From contig NC_053392.1 of assembly GCF_905171765.1 (NCBI RefSeq), positions 405,336,565 to 405,400,564 on the forward strand: a stretch of 64,000 nucleotides of DNA, read 5' to 3'. Both the position numbers and the translations under genes were made by a program. The stretch's first letter is position 1; the number at the start of each line of letters is the position of its first letter. Origin of the DNA: Bufo bufo. Taxonomy: Eukaryota; Chordata; Amphibia; Anura; Bufonidae. Positions 1-10,369 of this stretch are shown here, in pieces. The notes under the pieces were generated by a model. It was not told the origin of the DNA and did not search any database. It saw only the letters and a program-made list of their open reading frames with translations.

Positions 1-359
1 CAAAGATTTAAAAAATCAGCAATAAGAGACCCTTGTGTCACATACTCCTCCTGAAGTATTTAACATGAATCGGGGAATACTGTACTTATACCTCCTAACG
101 GAGAGCCCTCTAACAGCATAAGGAGCCTCATAGGCCAGGAAACGTTTCTTTGGAATTCTGGGAAGAGAATATTCAAATGAACTCTTAGCAAGCTAATGCC
201 GCCAGATATAAGGTAACTCTTATCAGTAAATTTTCAACCTTTTGGACAGGCCGTGAGATATGTCATGGATAATAATTAGGCAAGCACCTCATCTGCAGAT
301 AGCTTTTTCAGGGTGATTATTTCTCTTCAGTGCAGAGCAGAGAGTACTGGCTTAACTAA
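1..359. other. No recognised feature
   Basis: AT-rich non-coding DNA with no open frame of note and no terminal repeat that I can pair. It may hold the decayed upstream part of the Tc1 remnant that follows, but I see no transposase motif in it. Confidence 0.5.
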
Positions 360-722
360 GTGAGATGCCTAGGTCAGGATTTACACTATTTACAGGATTT
401 AATGAAGCAGAGAATGATCCCCTCCCTTCGGAAACTGAGCCACAAGGCAGTATTCCAACATGGTAAGGACCCCAAACACACCCCCAAGACAACCACTGCA
501 TTGCTAAAGAAACTGAGGGTAAAGTTACTGGACTGGCCAAGCATCTCTCCAGACCTAAACCCTATTGAGCATCTGTGGGGCTTCCTTAAACAGAAGGTGG
601 AGAAGCACAAGGTCCCTAACATCCACCAGCTCCATGATGTCATCATGGAGGAGTGGAAGAGAATTCCAGTGGCAACCTATGAAGCTCTAGTGAACTCCAT
701 GCCCAAGAGAGTTATCCCTTTC
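360..722 (+). pseudogene. Tc1/mariner transposase, C-terminal remnant
   Basis: The frame encodes the end of a Tc1-type DDE transposase, which cuts and pastes its own element at TA sites. Visible are the DPKHT segment, a WPSISPDLNPIEHLW block carrying the catalytic glutamate, and the following VPNIHQLHDVIMEEWKRIP segment. Roughly 120 residues remain of a family length of about 340; the DNA-binding domains and first catalytic aspartate are absent. The second catalytic aspartate, normally in a QDN motif just before DPKHT, is replaced (it reads FQHGK), so it could not be active. The open frame runs past the transposase into poly-T sequence and that tail is not coding. No terminal inverted repeats were found beside it. 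Confidence 0.85.
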
Positions 723-1925
723 AGGCCCAGAGTTTTTTTTTTTTCATTTTGCGTTCCCTGTCTTCCCAGAGCCATAACTTTTTTATTTGTCTGTTCACAT
801 AGCCATATGAGGGCTTGTTTTTTGCAGGACAAGTTGTTATTTTCAATGCCACTATTTGGTATTGCATATGATGTATTGGGAAGCGGTAAAAAAATTGCAG
901 GAAAAAAAGCAATTCCACCACTGTTTTAAATTTTTTTTTTTTCGACGTTCGATGTGCGATAAAGCTGACTGGTTACTTTTATTCTACAGGTCAGTACAAT
1001 CCGGAAATACCTTATATGTATAGTTTTTCTTGCGTTTGATAGTGATAAAAAAAATTAAAAGTGGGGAAAAAAAATCAGTTATTTTTTTTGTCGCCATATT
1101 TTGACCCCTATAACTTTTTTGTAATTATGTGTACAGAGCTATATGGGGGCTAATTTTTTGCGGGGTACTCTGAACTTTTTATTGATACCACTCTGGTGTG
1201 TGTATGACTTTTCTATCACTATCAATTTTTTGGTAGAAAATGAATCAATCAAAAACTGTGAATCTGCCATTTGGATGCTTTTTTCCGTTTTGCTGTTTGC
1301 CGTATGGGGAATGTATTTTTATATTTTTATACTATGGGCATTTTCGCACATTGCGACACCCATGATGTGTATTTTTTTTATTTCTTTTATTTTTATTTTG
1401 AGAAAAGGGCGGTGATTTGAATTTTTATGGTTTTTTTTTTAATTTATTGATTTATTTACACTTTTTTATAGATTGCTATTCTCATAGACCCCAATGCACT
1501 AGCACTAGCATTGGAGTCTATGAGAAAATTGCTTGTTTCCTATGGAGCCCTATTACAGGCAAGGGCTCCATTGGAAATACTATGCAGCAGCCTCCTGTCA
1601 TTCATAAAGACAGAGCCTGCTGCATAAACGCTCCGGCTCCTCTGATCGCCACACAGAGAAGCCGGAGCACCATCGAAAGTGCGCACTTTCGGTTTCAGCA
1701 TGCTCAGATGCCGTAGTCAGGATTGACTATGGCATCTGAGGGGTTAAATGTCCGTGATCGGCATTACTGCCGATTGCGGACATGAGCCCACGGGTGTCTG
1801 CTAAAAGAAGCAGGCAGCCACCCGTGGCTATGGTGCCCGCAGCGAGCAGGAGCAGGCGCCATCTTTAAACAGCCGCCCAGCAACGTACATGTAAGGCGCT
1901 GGGTGTGAAGGGGTTAAGGCAGTGC
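723..1925. repeat. T-rich interspersed repeat with internal duplication and hairpins
   Basis: Non-coding repeat-like DNA rich in T runs. A block near 770-830 (CCATAACTTTTTT, then CATAGCCATATGAGGGCTTG and TTTTTTGC) recurs in similar form near 1110-1165 (CTATAACTTTTTT, GAGCTATATGGGGGCTA, TTTTTTGCGGGG). A near-perfect hairpin lies at about 1481-1525 (arms CTCATAGACCCCAATGC and its complement). GC-rich, partly inverted sequence at 1690-1915 includes pairs such as GCCGTAGTCA/TGACTATGGC. It resembles old interspersed repeats; I cannot name the family. Open frames here are chance. Confidence 0.5.
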
Positions 1926-2521
1926 TGTAAAACAATGGTGGCCACACAAAATATTGACACTTTGGGAGCAATTTGGCCATTTTTACTTAATATACTCACT
2001 TTTGTTGCCAGGGCACACCAAATTTACACTGTTATACAAGCTGTACACTGACTACTTTACATTGTATAAAACTGAATAAAAAAAAATGGCACAATACAAC
2101 CGCCTTACAGCTAACAATCTTTGCTGTAACAGAAGAAAAAGCTGCATTTTTGCTAAAAAAAAAAAAAAAAAAACTATGTGTGAAATCATTAAATCAATCT
2201 AACAGCTTGTTCACATGGCAGATTTTGTGTGCAGCCTTGGATTTCTGCAATGGATTCTGCAGAAAATGCACATCAGATTTTTCTGACATGAACATACAGT
2301 CCTTTATTTTGTTTCATACTTTGTCAAAGCATACAAGAAATAAATACAATAGTAATACAGATACCAAAATGCTAACTGTATTTTACATATCATTGTATTG
2401 TATCATTTCTCAACATCTTTGAGGTGTTTGGCCAAAAGTATTAGTAAATTGCTCAGTTGATATATGATCTAGATGGATTATATATGTAGGAATTATTTAG
2501 TACATTAGGTAATATATTGAT
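1926..2521. other. Non-coding, nothing recognised
   Basis: AT-rich sequence with homopolymer runs (an A run at 2154-2173). No coding signature, no clear terminal repeats and no RNA gene seen. Confidence 0.5.
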
Positions 2522-3190
2522 TAGTGTTGATCGAGCACCGTAGTGCTCGGGTGCTCGGGCACTCGGGCCGAACACAACGGGGCACAATGGAAGTCAATAG
2601 GAAGAACCTGAGCATTCAACCAGGCACCCCCTGCTCTGAAGAAAGGAGGGTGCCTGGTTCATAGGAAAAGGTCAGAAATTGATGGAAACACCACCAAAAT
2701 GGTTCGGGAACAGCATGGGGAGGATGTCTGGATGCATCTTGGACTCCCAGGTCTCTGCTGGGAATGATATTGTCCGATTAGTACCCCAATTTTTCAGACT
2801 GACAATAATACGCACAAAACTGAAGACAAAAATTGATTTTAGAGGAAAAATTTTTAGGAATCAATCTTTCCTGTATATTTACTTGTATATAAAGTGCAAG
2901 TCTGACAAAAGTTACAAGGAAGAGACACTCCGATACAACCTGTATATCACATAAAGGAGGGCCTCATTCACATTATGGTACATTTGTTCAGGTAGTGGGA
3001 CTCGTACACTCATAAAGCCTATGCACTAAGTGAAAGGGTTGCCAAAAATTACAAGGAACCGGCACTCCAATACACCCTTTGTTACACATAAAGGGGGGCA
3101 TCATACACAGCCTTGAAAAAGTATGATTGATGGCTTGCTGGTGACCCTTAAAAACATTTGGAGCAAGGGCCTGCTGATCTAACCATCTAA
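2522..3190. mobile_element. hAT-like terminal and subterminal repeats (probable distal end of hAT-A)
   Basis: Begins with TAGTGTTGATCGAGCACC followed by short GCTCGGGTGCTCGGG inversions. This resembles hAT ends seen elsewhere in the window (AGTGTTGGGCTGAACAC near 49078; TAGGGTTGAGCGAACCC at 34097). Further in are two related blocks, near 2910-2960 and 3047-3100, sharing AAAGTTACAAGGAA / CACTCCRATACAMCCT / ACATAAAGGRGGGC, that is, a degenerate tandem repeat. The end of the block passes into the 46-bp repeat array, so I infer, without proof, that this is the outer 3' end of the minus-strand hAT at 20.8-25.4 kb. Confidence 0.4.
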
Positions 3191-3678
3191 GGGTACTTTC
3201 ACACTAGCGTTTTTGTTTTCCGATATTGAGTTCTGTCCTAGGGGCTCAATACCGGAAAAAAACTGATCAGTTTTATCCTAATGCATTCTGAATGGAGAGC
3301 ATTTCGTTCAGTATGCATCAGTTCAGTCCCACTTACAATTTTGGCCTGAGAAAATACCGCAGCATGCTGTCGTTTTCTCTCCGGCCAAAAATCCTGAACA
3401 CTTGCCGGTAGGCAGGATCCGGCATTAATTTCCATTGAACTGCATTAATGCCAGATCCGGCCCCAAGTGTTCCGGCAAAACGGATCCGTTCTTATCGCAG
3501 ACCATTAAATCTGTGAAAAAAATAAAAATACTGGATCAATTTTTCCGGATGACAACTGGAAATACGGATACGGTTTTGCAATGCATTTGTGAAACGGATC
3601 CACATCCGGATCCATCTCACAAATGCATCCGTTTACGTCCAGATTGCCGGATCCTCTGCCGCAAGTGTGAAAGTACCC
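3191..3678. mobile_element. PIF/Harbinger-like MITE, TAA target duplication
   Basis: Terminal inverted repeats GGGTACTTTCACACTAGCG (left) and its near complement CGCAAGTGTGAAAGTACCC (right) bound a 488-bp non-coding element rich in CCGGATCC motifs. It is flanked by identical trinucleotides TAA at 3188-3190 and 3679-3681; a 3-bp TWA duplication is the hallmark of PIF/Harbinger insertions. It sits within the 46-bp repeat array (CCATC|TAA..TAA|AACATTATGGG). A sibling copy at 26723-27932 carries a second insertion. Confidence 0.8.
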
Positions 3679-3681
3679 TAA

Positions 3682-3708
3682 AACATTATGGGCGAGGGCC
3701 TGCTGCCG
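3682..3708 (+). repeat. 46-bp repeat unit preceding 18S fragment
   Basis: One partial unit of the repeat ACATTATGGGCGAGGGCCTGCTG that is tandemly arrayed at 3924-4183, 19564-19682 and 20489-20640. It leads directly into 18S rRNA sequence. Confidence 0.6.
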
Positions 3709-3923
3709 CTTTGGTGACTCTAGTTAACCTGGGCCCGATTGCCCGTCCCCGTGACAGCGACAATCCATTTGGATGTCTGCCCTTTCAACTTTCTATGTTA
3801 TTTTCAGCGCCAACCACGGTGACCATAGGTAACTGGGAATCAGGGTTTGATTCCAGAGAGGGAGCCTGAGAAACAGCTATGGCTACCACTTCCAAGCAAG
3901 GCAGCATGCGCACAAAGTACCTA
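3706..3923 (+). pseudogene. 18S rRNA pseudogene fragment, 5' domain part
   Basis: Direct resemblance to eukaryotic small-subunit rRNA, plus strand. It starts at CTTTGGTGACTCTAG, passes through TCTGCCCTTTCAACTTTCTA and GGGAATCAGGGTTTGATTCC, then GAGAGGGAGCCTGAGAAAC, and ends at a degenerate CAAGCAAGGCAGCATGCGC. These are universally conserved 18S segments of the 5' domain, here carrying many substitutions and a GGCTATGG-type insertion, so this is not functional rRNA. The sequence after it, which in a real 18S would run on towards the central domain, is replaced by a 46-bp repeat array. Confidence 0.88.
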
Positions 3924-4183
3924 TTACATATAATTAGGTGAGGCCCTGCAGGTGAGCTGACCCTGTAACAGATTGTAGGTGAGGCCTGCAGGTGAACTGA
4001 CCCTCTAAAACATTATATGCGAGGGCCTGCAGGTGATTTGACCCTCTATAAAATTATATGCGAGGGCCTGCTGCTGAGCTGACCCTCTAAAACATTATGG
4101 TTGAGGGTCTGCTGCTGAGCTGACCATTAAAAAAAAATAATGGGAGAGTGCCTGCTGCTTAGCTGAACATTGAAAAAAATTAC
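3924..4183 (+). repeat. 46-bp tandem repeat array between 18S fragments
   Basis: About five degenerate units of roughly 45-60 bp with the core GCGAGGGCCTGCTGGTGAG and CTGACCCTCTAAAACATTAT. The same unit flanks the other 18S fragments at 19564-19682 and 20489-20640, tying these separated stretches to one original locus. No coding potential. Confidence 0.75.
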
Positions 4184-4574
4184 AGTATTCAAAGCAGCCC
4201 GGGTCACCTGAATACTTCATCTAGGAATAATGGAATAGGACTCCGGTTAAATTTAGTTGGTTTTCGGAACTGGAGCCATGATTAAGAGGGATGGCCGGGG
4301 GCATCCGTATTGCGCCGCTACGCTAGAGGTTAAATTCTTGGACCGCCACAAGACGAACCAAAGCAAAAGCATTTGCCAAGAATGTTTTCATTAATCAAAA
4401 ATGAAAGTAAGGTTTGAAGACGATCAGATACCGTCGTAGTTCCGACCATAAGTGATGACGACCAGCGATCCAGCGGCGTTATTCCCATGACCCGCCGAGC
4501 AGCTTCATGGGAAACCAAAGTTTTTGGGTTCCAGGGGGAGTATGGTCGCAAAGCTGAAACTTAAAGTAATTGAC
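4184..4574 (+). pseudogene. 18S rRNA pseudogene fragment, central domain (5' half of split block)
   Basis: Strong resemblance to 18S rRNA: GTATTCAAAGCAGCCC, GGAATAATGGAATAGGAC, TTTTCGGAACTGGAGCCATG, AAGCATTTGCCAAGAATG, CAGATACCGTCGTAGTTCC, CCATGACCCGCC and GCTGAAACTTAAAGTAATTG. It is interrupted at TTGAC (4570-4574) by the CR1-like LINE. The same 18S sentence resumes at 19387 with TTGACGGAAGG, so the two halves were contiguous before the LINE arrived. Confidence 0.93.
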
Positions 4575-4918
4575 ACACCACACAAAAACAAAAGTTTTTG
4601 ATTTTAGAAAAACTGACTTTTCTAAAATTAGATTAGTGGTATACAAGTCCCAATCAGATTGGAACAGTTTCAATGGAGCCCAGGAGAAATGGGACTACTT
4701 AAAAGTGGCACTATTGAAGGCAACAGATAATTGCATTAGGCTTGTCAGTAAAAGCAAAAAAAGGAAGAGACCACTGTGGTACTCAGCAGAAGTGGCCAAA
4801 ATCATTAAAAACAAAAAGATAGCGTTTAGTAATTATAAAAAAAAACGACGATGACAGGAAAATGTATAAGATTAGGCAGAGAGAGGCCAAACAAGTTATA
4901 AGAGCTTCTAAAGCACAG
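4575..4918 (+). mobile_element. CR1-like LINE, segment 1 (5'-truncated start, end of endonuclease/linker)
   Basis: First of four pieces of one non-LTR retrotransposon inserted in the 18S pseudogene. The translation from about 4570 (KVFDFRKTDF, then QEKWDYLKVALLKATDNC and WYSAEVAKIIKNKK) matches the linker between endonuclease and RT in CR1/L2-type ORF2 proteins. The upstream ORF1 and endonuclease are missing, the usual 5' truncation. The piece ends at CACAG (4914-4918), the target duplicated by the chromovirus, and the frame resumes at 10370. Confidence 0.82.
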
Positions 4919-5544
4919 TGTCACGGCTGTATGTGAGCAACAAGAGCATGCACAGAAAATAGAGCTACTGACCGGACCCAAACTAGGGAGGATAAAGGGT
5001 GACCCCTGTCAGACCCTCAAAAGCTCTCCCTATGCTGCTAAGCCCATGCCCGGATCCAAATGGTGGAACGAGGCATGCCCGCGTACCTAAGACTGATGAC
5101 CACTGTAACCCCTACAATAGTGGAAGGGGCACGGCCACCGGTGCCCTGCTCAGTATATGGAGGGAACCGTGGTCGCCTCGGATCCAGTCAGAAAACACAC
5201 AGATACACAGCAATGTCTGCACACTTAGCTGAAGGGCTTCAGCCGCAGTGAAGACGGATCCAAAGACAGGCTGGCAATATCCGGAGTACTTGCTGCAGCA
5301 GAACACAGGTCCAGTGAAAGGATAGCATACAAGGGAAGATACTCAAGCAAGAGCTACAACCCAAATGAGAAATATAATCCACACCTACAATAGGAGGAGG
5401 GGGAATATAAAGGCAGGGGAATCAAACGGAGGAGGAACAGCTGGGAGGAAGGAAACAGAAAACTCCTCCCAGCTCTAGTAGTGACATCATCACATGGGTG
5501 GAGAAACAGAGCTGTGAGAACGTCCCAAAGCTCTGGTAGTGACA
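4919..5544 (-). repeat. 3' LTR of the chromovirus
   Basis: 626 bp, in minus orientation relative to the window, TG...CA ends. Bordered on its inner side by the polypurine tract. The last 60 or so codons of the pol reading frame run into it. Confidence 0.93.
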
Positions 5545-8500
5545 GTACCCCCCCCCCCCCTCTACGGGTGGACTCCGGACACCCAGGACCCACCTTCTCA
5601 GGATGAGCCCTATGAAATGCCCTGATGAGGCGAGTGGCTTTAATGTCCGACACCGGAACCCACATCCTCTCCTCAGGACCATAACCCTTCCAATGAACGA
5701 GGTACTGGAGAGAACTGCGGACAATGCGAGAGTCCACAATTCTGGAAACCTCAAACTCCAGATTGCCATCAACCAAAATCGGAGGAGGAGGCAAAGAGGA
5801 GGGTACCGTGGGCTGGACATATGGTTTTAAGAGAGATCTGTGAAATACATTATGTATCTTCCAAACCCGTGGAAGATCAAGACGGAAGGCAACAGGATTG
5901 ATGACTGACAAGATTTTATAAGGCCCAATAAACTTGGTACCCAATTTCCAGGAGGGAACCTTCAGTTTAATATTTCTTGTAGACAACCACACCAGATCAC
6001 CCACACTCAGGTCCGGACCAGGCACACGTCTCTTATCAGCCACACGCTTATACTTCTCACTCATCTTTCTAAGATTACTCTGAATCTTTTGCCAAATGGT
6101 AGACAAAGATGAGGAAAATCTCTCCTCCTCAGGCAAACCAGAAAGAGCCCCTCCCGAGAATGTCCCAAACTGCGGATGGAACCCATATGCACCAAAGAAT
6201 GGCGACTTATCAGAAGATTCCTGACGGCGGTTGTTCAGAGCAAACTCAGCAAGAGGGAGAAATGAACACAAATCCTCCTGGTTCTCTGCCACGAAACAGC
6301 GCAAATATGTCTCCAGATTCTGATTGAGGCGCTCAGTCTGACCATTCGACTGCGGGTGAAAAGCAGAAGAGAAGGACAGCCGAACCCCCAGGCGAGAACA
6401 GAAAGCCTTCCAGAACCTGGACACAAACTGCGTGCCTCTATCGGAAACAATATCAGAGGGAATGCCATGCAATTTAACAATATGGTCGACAAAAGCTTGC
6501 GCCAACGTTTTAGCATTGGGTAAACCAGGGAAAGGTACGAAATGAGCCATCTTGCTAAAACGGTCCACCACCACCAGGATCACCGACTTCCCTGAGGAAC
6601 GAGGAAGATCCGTGATAAAGTCCATGGACAGGTGTGTCCAAGGACGGGAAGGTATGGGTAACGGGAGAAGGGAACCTGAAGGCCGTGAACGAGGGACCTT
6701 AGCGCGAGCGCACGTCTCACAAGCAGCCACGAAACCCTCCACCGACTTGCGAAGAGCCGGCCACCAAAATCTCTGAGCAATGAGATCTACCGTGGCTCTA
6801 CTCCCGGGGTGACCAGCAAGAACAGTATCATGATGCTCCTTGAAGAGTTTGTGACGTAGCTCAGGAGGCACAAACAACTTCCCAGAAGGACAACGGGCAG
6901 GTGCCTCAGTCTGGGCAGCCTGGACCTCGGCCTCCAAATCCGAATATAGAGCAGAAACAACTACCCCCTCCGCCAAAATGGGACCCGGGTCCTCTGAGTT
7001 TCCTCCTCCCGGAAAACAGCGAGAGAGAGCATCAGCCTTCACATTTTTGATCCCAGGGCGGAATGTGACGACAAAATTGAATCTGGAGAAGAACAGAGAC
7101 CATCTGGCCTGTCTCGGATTCATACGCCTGGCCGACTCCAAATATGCCAGATTCTTATGGTCGGTAAAAACGGTGATGGGGTGCCTGGCCCCCTCCAACC
7201 AATGGCGCCATTCCTCGAAAGCCAACTTGATGGCCAACAACTCCCTATCTCCCACATCATAGTTTTTCTCTGCCGGGGAGAGTTTTTTAGAGAAAAAGGC
7301 ACAGGGTCGCCATTTGGCAGGAGAAGGGCCCTGGGACAAAACCGCACCCACACCCACCTCGGAAGCATCCACCTCAACAATAATAGGTAAGGAAACATCG
7401 GGATGCACCAAGACGGGAGCAGATGCAAAACTCTCTTTAATCTTAGAAAAAGCTGCAAGCGCCTCCTCCGACCAAGAGGAAAAATCCGCCCCCTTTTTTG
7501 TCATGTCAGTGAGGGGTTTGACCACAGAGGAATAATTCAAAATAAACTTTCTGTAATAGTTCGCAAAACCCAAAAAGCGCATCAATGCCTTCTGATTCTC
7601 AGGAAGCTCCCACCCAAGTACAGCACGGACCTTCTCCGGATCCATGCGAAAACCAGAAGCAGAGAGGAGAAAACCCAGAAATTGAATCTCCGATACCATA
7701 AAAACACATTTCTCCAGCTTGGCGTACAATTTATTTTCCCGCAGAATCTGCAGAACCTGAAAAAGATGATCCTGATGGGTCTGAACATCAGGGGAAAAAA
7801 TCAAAATATCATCAAGATACACCAATACAAATTTCCCCATTAAATGGTAGAAAATACTGTTAACAAAATGCTGAAAGACGGCCGGAGCATTCATCAGGCC
7901 GAAAGGCATAACGAGATTCTCGAAATGCCCGTTAGGGGTATTAAAGGCCGTTTTCCATTCATCCCCCTCTCTGACCCTGACCAGGTTGTACGCGCCTCTC
8001 AAATCCAATTTGGAAAAAACCTTGGCCCCAACAATTTAGTTGAAGAGGTCCGGGATCAGAGGAAGGGGATAGGGATCGCGAATCGTGATACGGTTCAGCT
8101 CCCTAAAATCTAGGCAAGGTCTCAGAGAGCCATCTTTTTTTTTAACAAAAAATAAACCAGCGGCAACAGGTGATTTTGAGGGACGAATATGCCCCTTATC
8201 GAGACTCTCGGAGATATAGGTTTGCATTGCGATTCTTTCCGGTTGTGAGAGATTGTAGAGGCGAGCTTTTGGCAGCTTGGCGCCGGGAATGAGGTTAATG
8301 GGACAGTCAAACTCCCGGTGAGGAGGTAGCTCCTGAACACCGCTCTCGGAAAACACGTCCGAGAGAAATGATGGCACAGTTTTAGTAGACACCTCTGCAA
8401 AAGTCGCTGTAAGACAATTCTCTCTACAAAAGTCACTCCACTTATTTATTTGCCTTCCTTGCCAATCAATAGTGGGGTTATGTCTAGTGAGCCAGGGTAA

Positions 8501-8965
8501 CCCCAAAACTAGAGGAGAAGGCAATCCGTTAAGGACAAAACAAGATATATCCTCCACATGAGTGTCACCTACAGCTAACCGGATATTGTGAACAATGCCC
8601 TTTTCTAATGTGCAAACCTGAAAACCATGCATGGCTACAAATTGAGTGTCAATAAGATTGACGGCCGCTCCACTATCAACAAAAATCTCACAAGAAATGA
8701 CTTTGCTCTCTAGCGCCACCCTGGCAAACAGGAGAAAACGGGAACTGCAGGTCAGAGGAAAAGCATCAATTCCTACATCAACTTTGCCCAAAGTAGCAGA
8801 TGAAGCAGAGTTTGATGATTTACCTTTTGAGGTTTTTCTCTTATTATCGCTCTTAATACTGTTCAAGAATCTCCTAGATGGACAAACATTTGCCAAATGA
8901 CCTATGCCCCCACAACAAAAACACACCATATTCTGAAGGACTAAATCCTCTTTTATCAGGGGCAA
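5354..8965 (-). pseudogene. pol: Chromovirus pol (zinc knuckle, protease, RT, RNase H, integrase, chromodomain) with one in-frame stop
   Basis: One long frame broken by a single TAA near 8023 (reads PDLFN-stop-IVGAK; CAA to TAA is the simplest cause). Upstream part, 309 codons: a CCHC zinc knuckle ([14 protein letters not shown]), the protease motif [10 protein letters not shown], and the start of RT ([11 protein letters not shown]). Downstream part, 884 codons: RT with YLDD at about residues 64-67, RNase H (VEVDASEVGVG, about 210), the integrase HHCC region (about 390-440), the DDE core (MDFITDL, DRGTQFVSRFW, HPQSNGQTER), and a C-terminal chromodomain (YLVHWKGYGPEERMW, about 745-790) thought to steer integration to marked chromatin. 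No stop precedes the polypurine tract, so the frame ends inside the 3' LTR. Both parts are in the same frame. Confidence 0.93.
5545..5566 (-). promoter_or_regulatory. Polypurine tract of the chromovirus
   Basis: On the minus strand, AGAGG followed by a G run of about 12 lies immediately before the 3' LTR: the expected primer for plus-strand DNA synthesis. The pure G run is unusually long and would be prone to slippage. Confidence 0.8.
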
Positions 8966-9708
8966 GTCGACCTAGCTGCATGGGCTCCTCCTCAGAGGGG
9001 AGCGAGACAGGATGAGGCCCCTGCACACTGAATGAGTCCGCACCACTGCCCCTAGACTGACCATGGCTGGACAGAGAGGTCTCGTTTCTTTCTCTTAGAC
9101 GCCTGTCAAGGCGTACCGCCAATGACATGGCAGACTCTAAGGACGTTGGTCTCTCATGGAAAGCAAACGCATCTTTCAATCTCTCTGAGAGACCATGACA
9201 GAACTGACTCCGGAGTGCAGCATCATTCCAACCTGAATTAGCTGCCCATCTCCGAAATTCAGAACAATAAAGCTCCGCAGACAGTTTGCTCTGGCATAAA
9301 AAACGTAAGTTAGATTCGGCCAGAGCAACACGATCCGGGTCATCATATATCTGCCCCAGGGCCACAAAAAATCCTTCCACGGATCGAAGGGAGGGATCCC
9401 CTGATGGCAGCGAAAAAGCCCAAGTCTGAGCATTACCCCTGAGCAGGGAGATGACAATCCTCACCCTCTGCTCCTGATTACCAGAGGAATGTGGACACAA
9501 GCAAAAATGGAGTTTGCATGCCTCTCTGAAGCGAACAAAACTCACTGCCCCCGGAGAACGTTTCCGGAAGTGAGACCTTTGGCTCGCAACAGACTCCATG
9601 GGCCGGAGCAGAGCCCAATGCTTGAAGCTGAGTCATAGATTGACGGAGATCCGCTACCTCCAAAGAAAGACCCTGCATGCGGTCAACCAGGCCAGAAAGC
9701 GGATCCAT
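8960..9708 (-). pseudogene. gag: Chromovirus gag, two frameshifts
   Basis: Begins at ATG 9708 (MDPLSGLVDRMQGLSLEV), close inside the 5' LTR. Homology crosses to another frame near 9545-9560 (a run at CCCCCGG), continuing as SFVRFREACKLHFCLCP and NAQTWAFSLPSGDPS, typical of vertebrate gypsy/sushi-type Gag capsid. It shifts again near 8965-8975 after EEPMQLGRL, before the CCHC zinc knuckle that is in the pol frame. The second shift could be a programmed frameshift site or a simple indel; I cannot decide. Gag packages the RNA. Confidence 0.82.
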
Positions 9709-9738
9709 GTCAAAAAAGACGGTTTTGGTGGATTATAA

Positions 9739-10364
9739 TGTCACGGCTGTATGTGAGCAACAAGAGCATGCACAGAAAATAGAGCTACTGACCGGACCCA
9801 AACTAGGGAGGATAAAGGGTGACCCCTGTCAGACCCTCAAAAGCTCTCCCTATGCTGCTAAGCCCATGCCCGGATCCAAATGGTGGAAGGAGGCATGCCC
9901 GCGTACCTAAGACTGATGACCACTGTAACCCCTACAATAGTGGAAGGGGCACGGCCACAGGTGCCCTGCTCAGTATATGGAGGGAACCGTGGTCGCCTCG
10001 GATCCAGTCAGAAAACACACAGATACACAGCAATGTCTGCACACTTAGCTGAAGGGCTGCAGCCGCAGTGAAGACGGATCCAAAGACAGGCTGGCAATAT
10101 CCGGAGTACTTGCTGCAGCAGAACACAGGTCCAGTGAAAGGATAGCATACAAGGGAAGATACTCAAGCAAGAGCTACAACCCAAATGAGAAATATAATCC
10201 ACACCTACAATAGGAGGAGGGGGAATATAAAGGCAGGGGAATCAAACGGAGGAGGAACAGCTGGGAGGAAGGAAACAGAAAACTCCTCCCAGCTCTAGTA
10301 GTGACATCATCACAGGGGTGGAGAAACAGAGCTGTGAGAACGTCCCAAAGCTCTGGTATTGACA
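9739..10364 (-). repeat. 5' LTR of the chromovirus
   Basis: 626 bp, TG...CA ends, about 99% identical to the copy at 4919-5544. The adjoining internal sequence reads TTATAATCCACCAAAACC on the element strand, which does not begin with the TGG expected for pairing to a tRNA CCA end. Confidence 0.93.
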
Positions 10365-10369
10365 CACAG

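Larger units (their letters stand above)
4919..10364 (-). mobile_element. Ty3/gypsy chromovirus LTR retrotransposon, nearly complete
   Basis: A 5,446-bp element on the minus strand. LTRs of 626 bp each (4919-5544 and 9739-10364) begin TGTCACGG and end TTGACA or GTGACA. A 5-bp target duplication CACAG is present at 4914-4918 and 10365-10369. I count 5 differences between the LTRs (at CGAGG/GGAGG, CACCGG/CACAGG, GCTTCAG/GCTGCAG, CATGGG/CAGGGG and GTAGTG/GTATTG), so the insertion is young. Internal order is gag, protease, RT, RNase H, integrase, chromodomain. It lies inside the CR1-like LINE. Confidence 0.95.

Noticed and set aside
360..929. 189-codon gene at the left end
   Set aside because: Only the first 120 codons resemble Tc1 transposase, with a lost catalytic residue; the rest is T-rich repeat.
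9715..9738. A tRNA-type primer binding site for the chromovirus
   Set aside because: No TGG at or near the LTR border on the element strand, so I did not annotate one.
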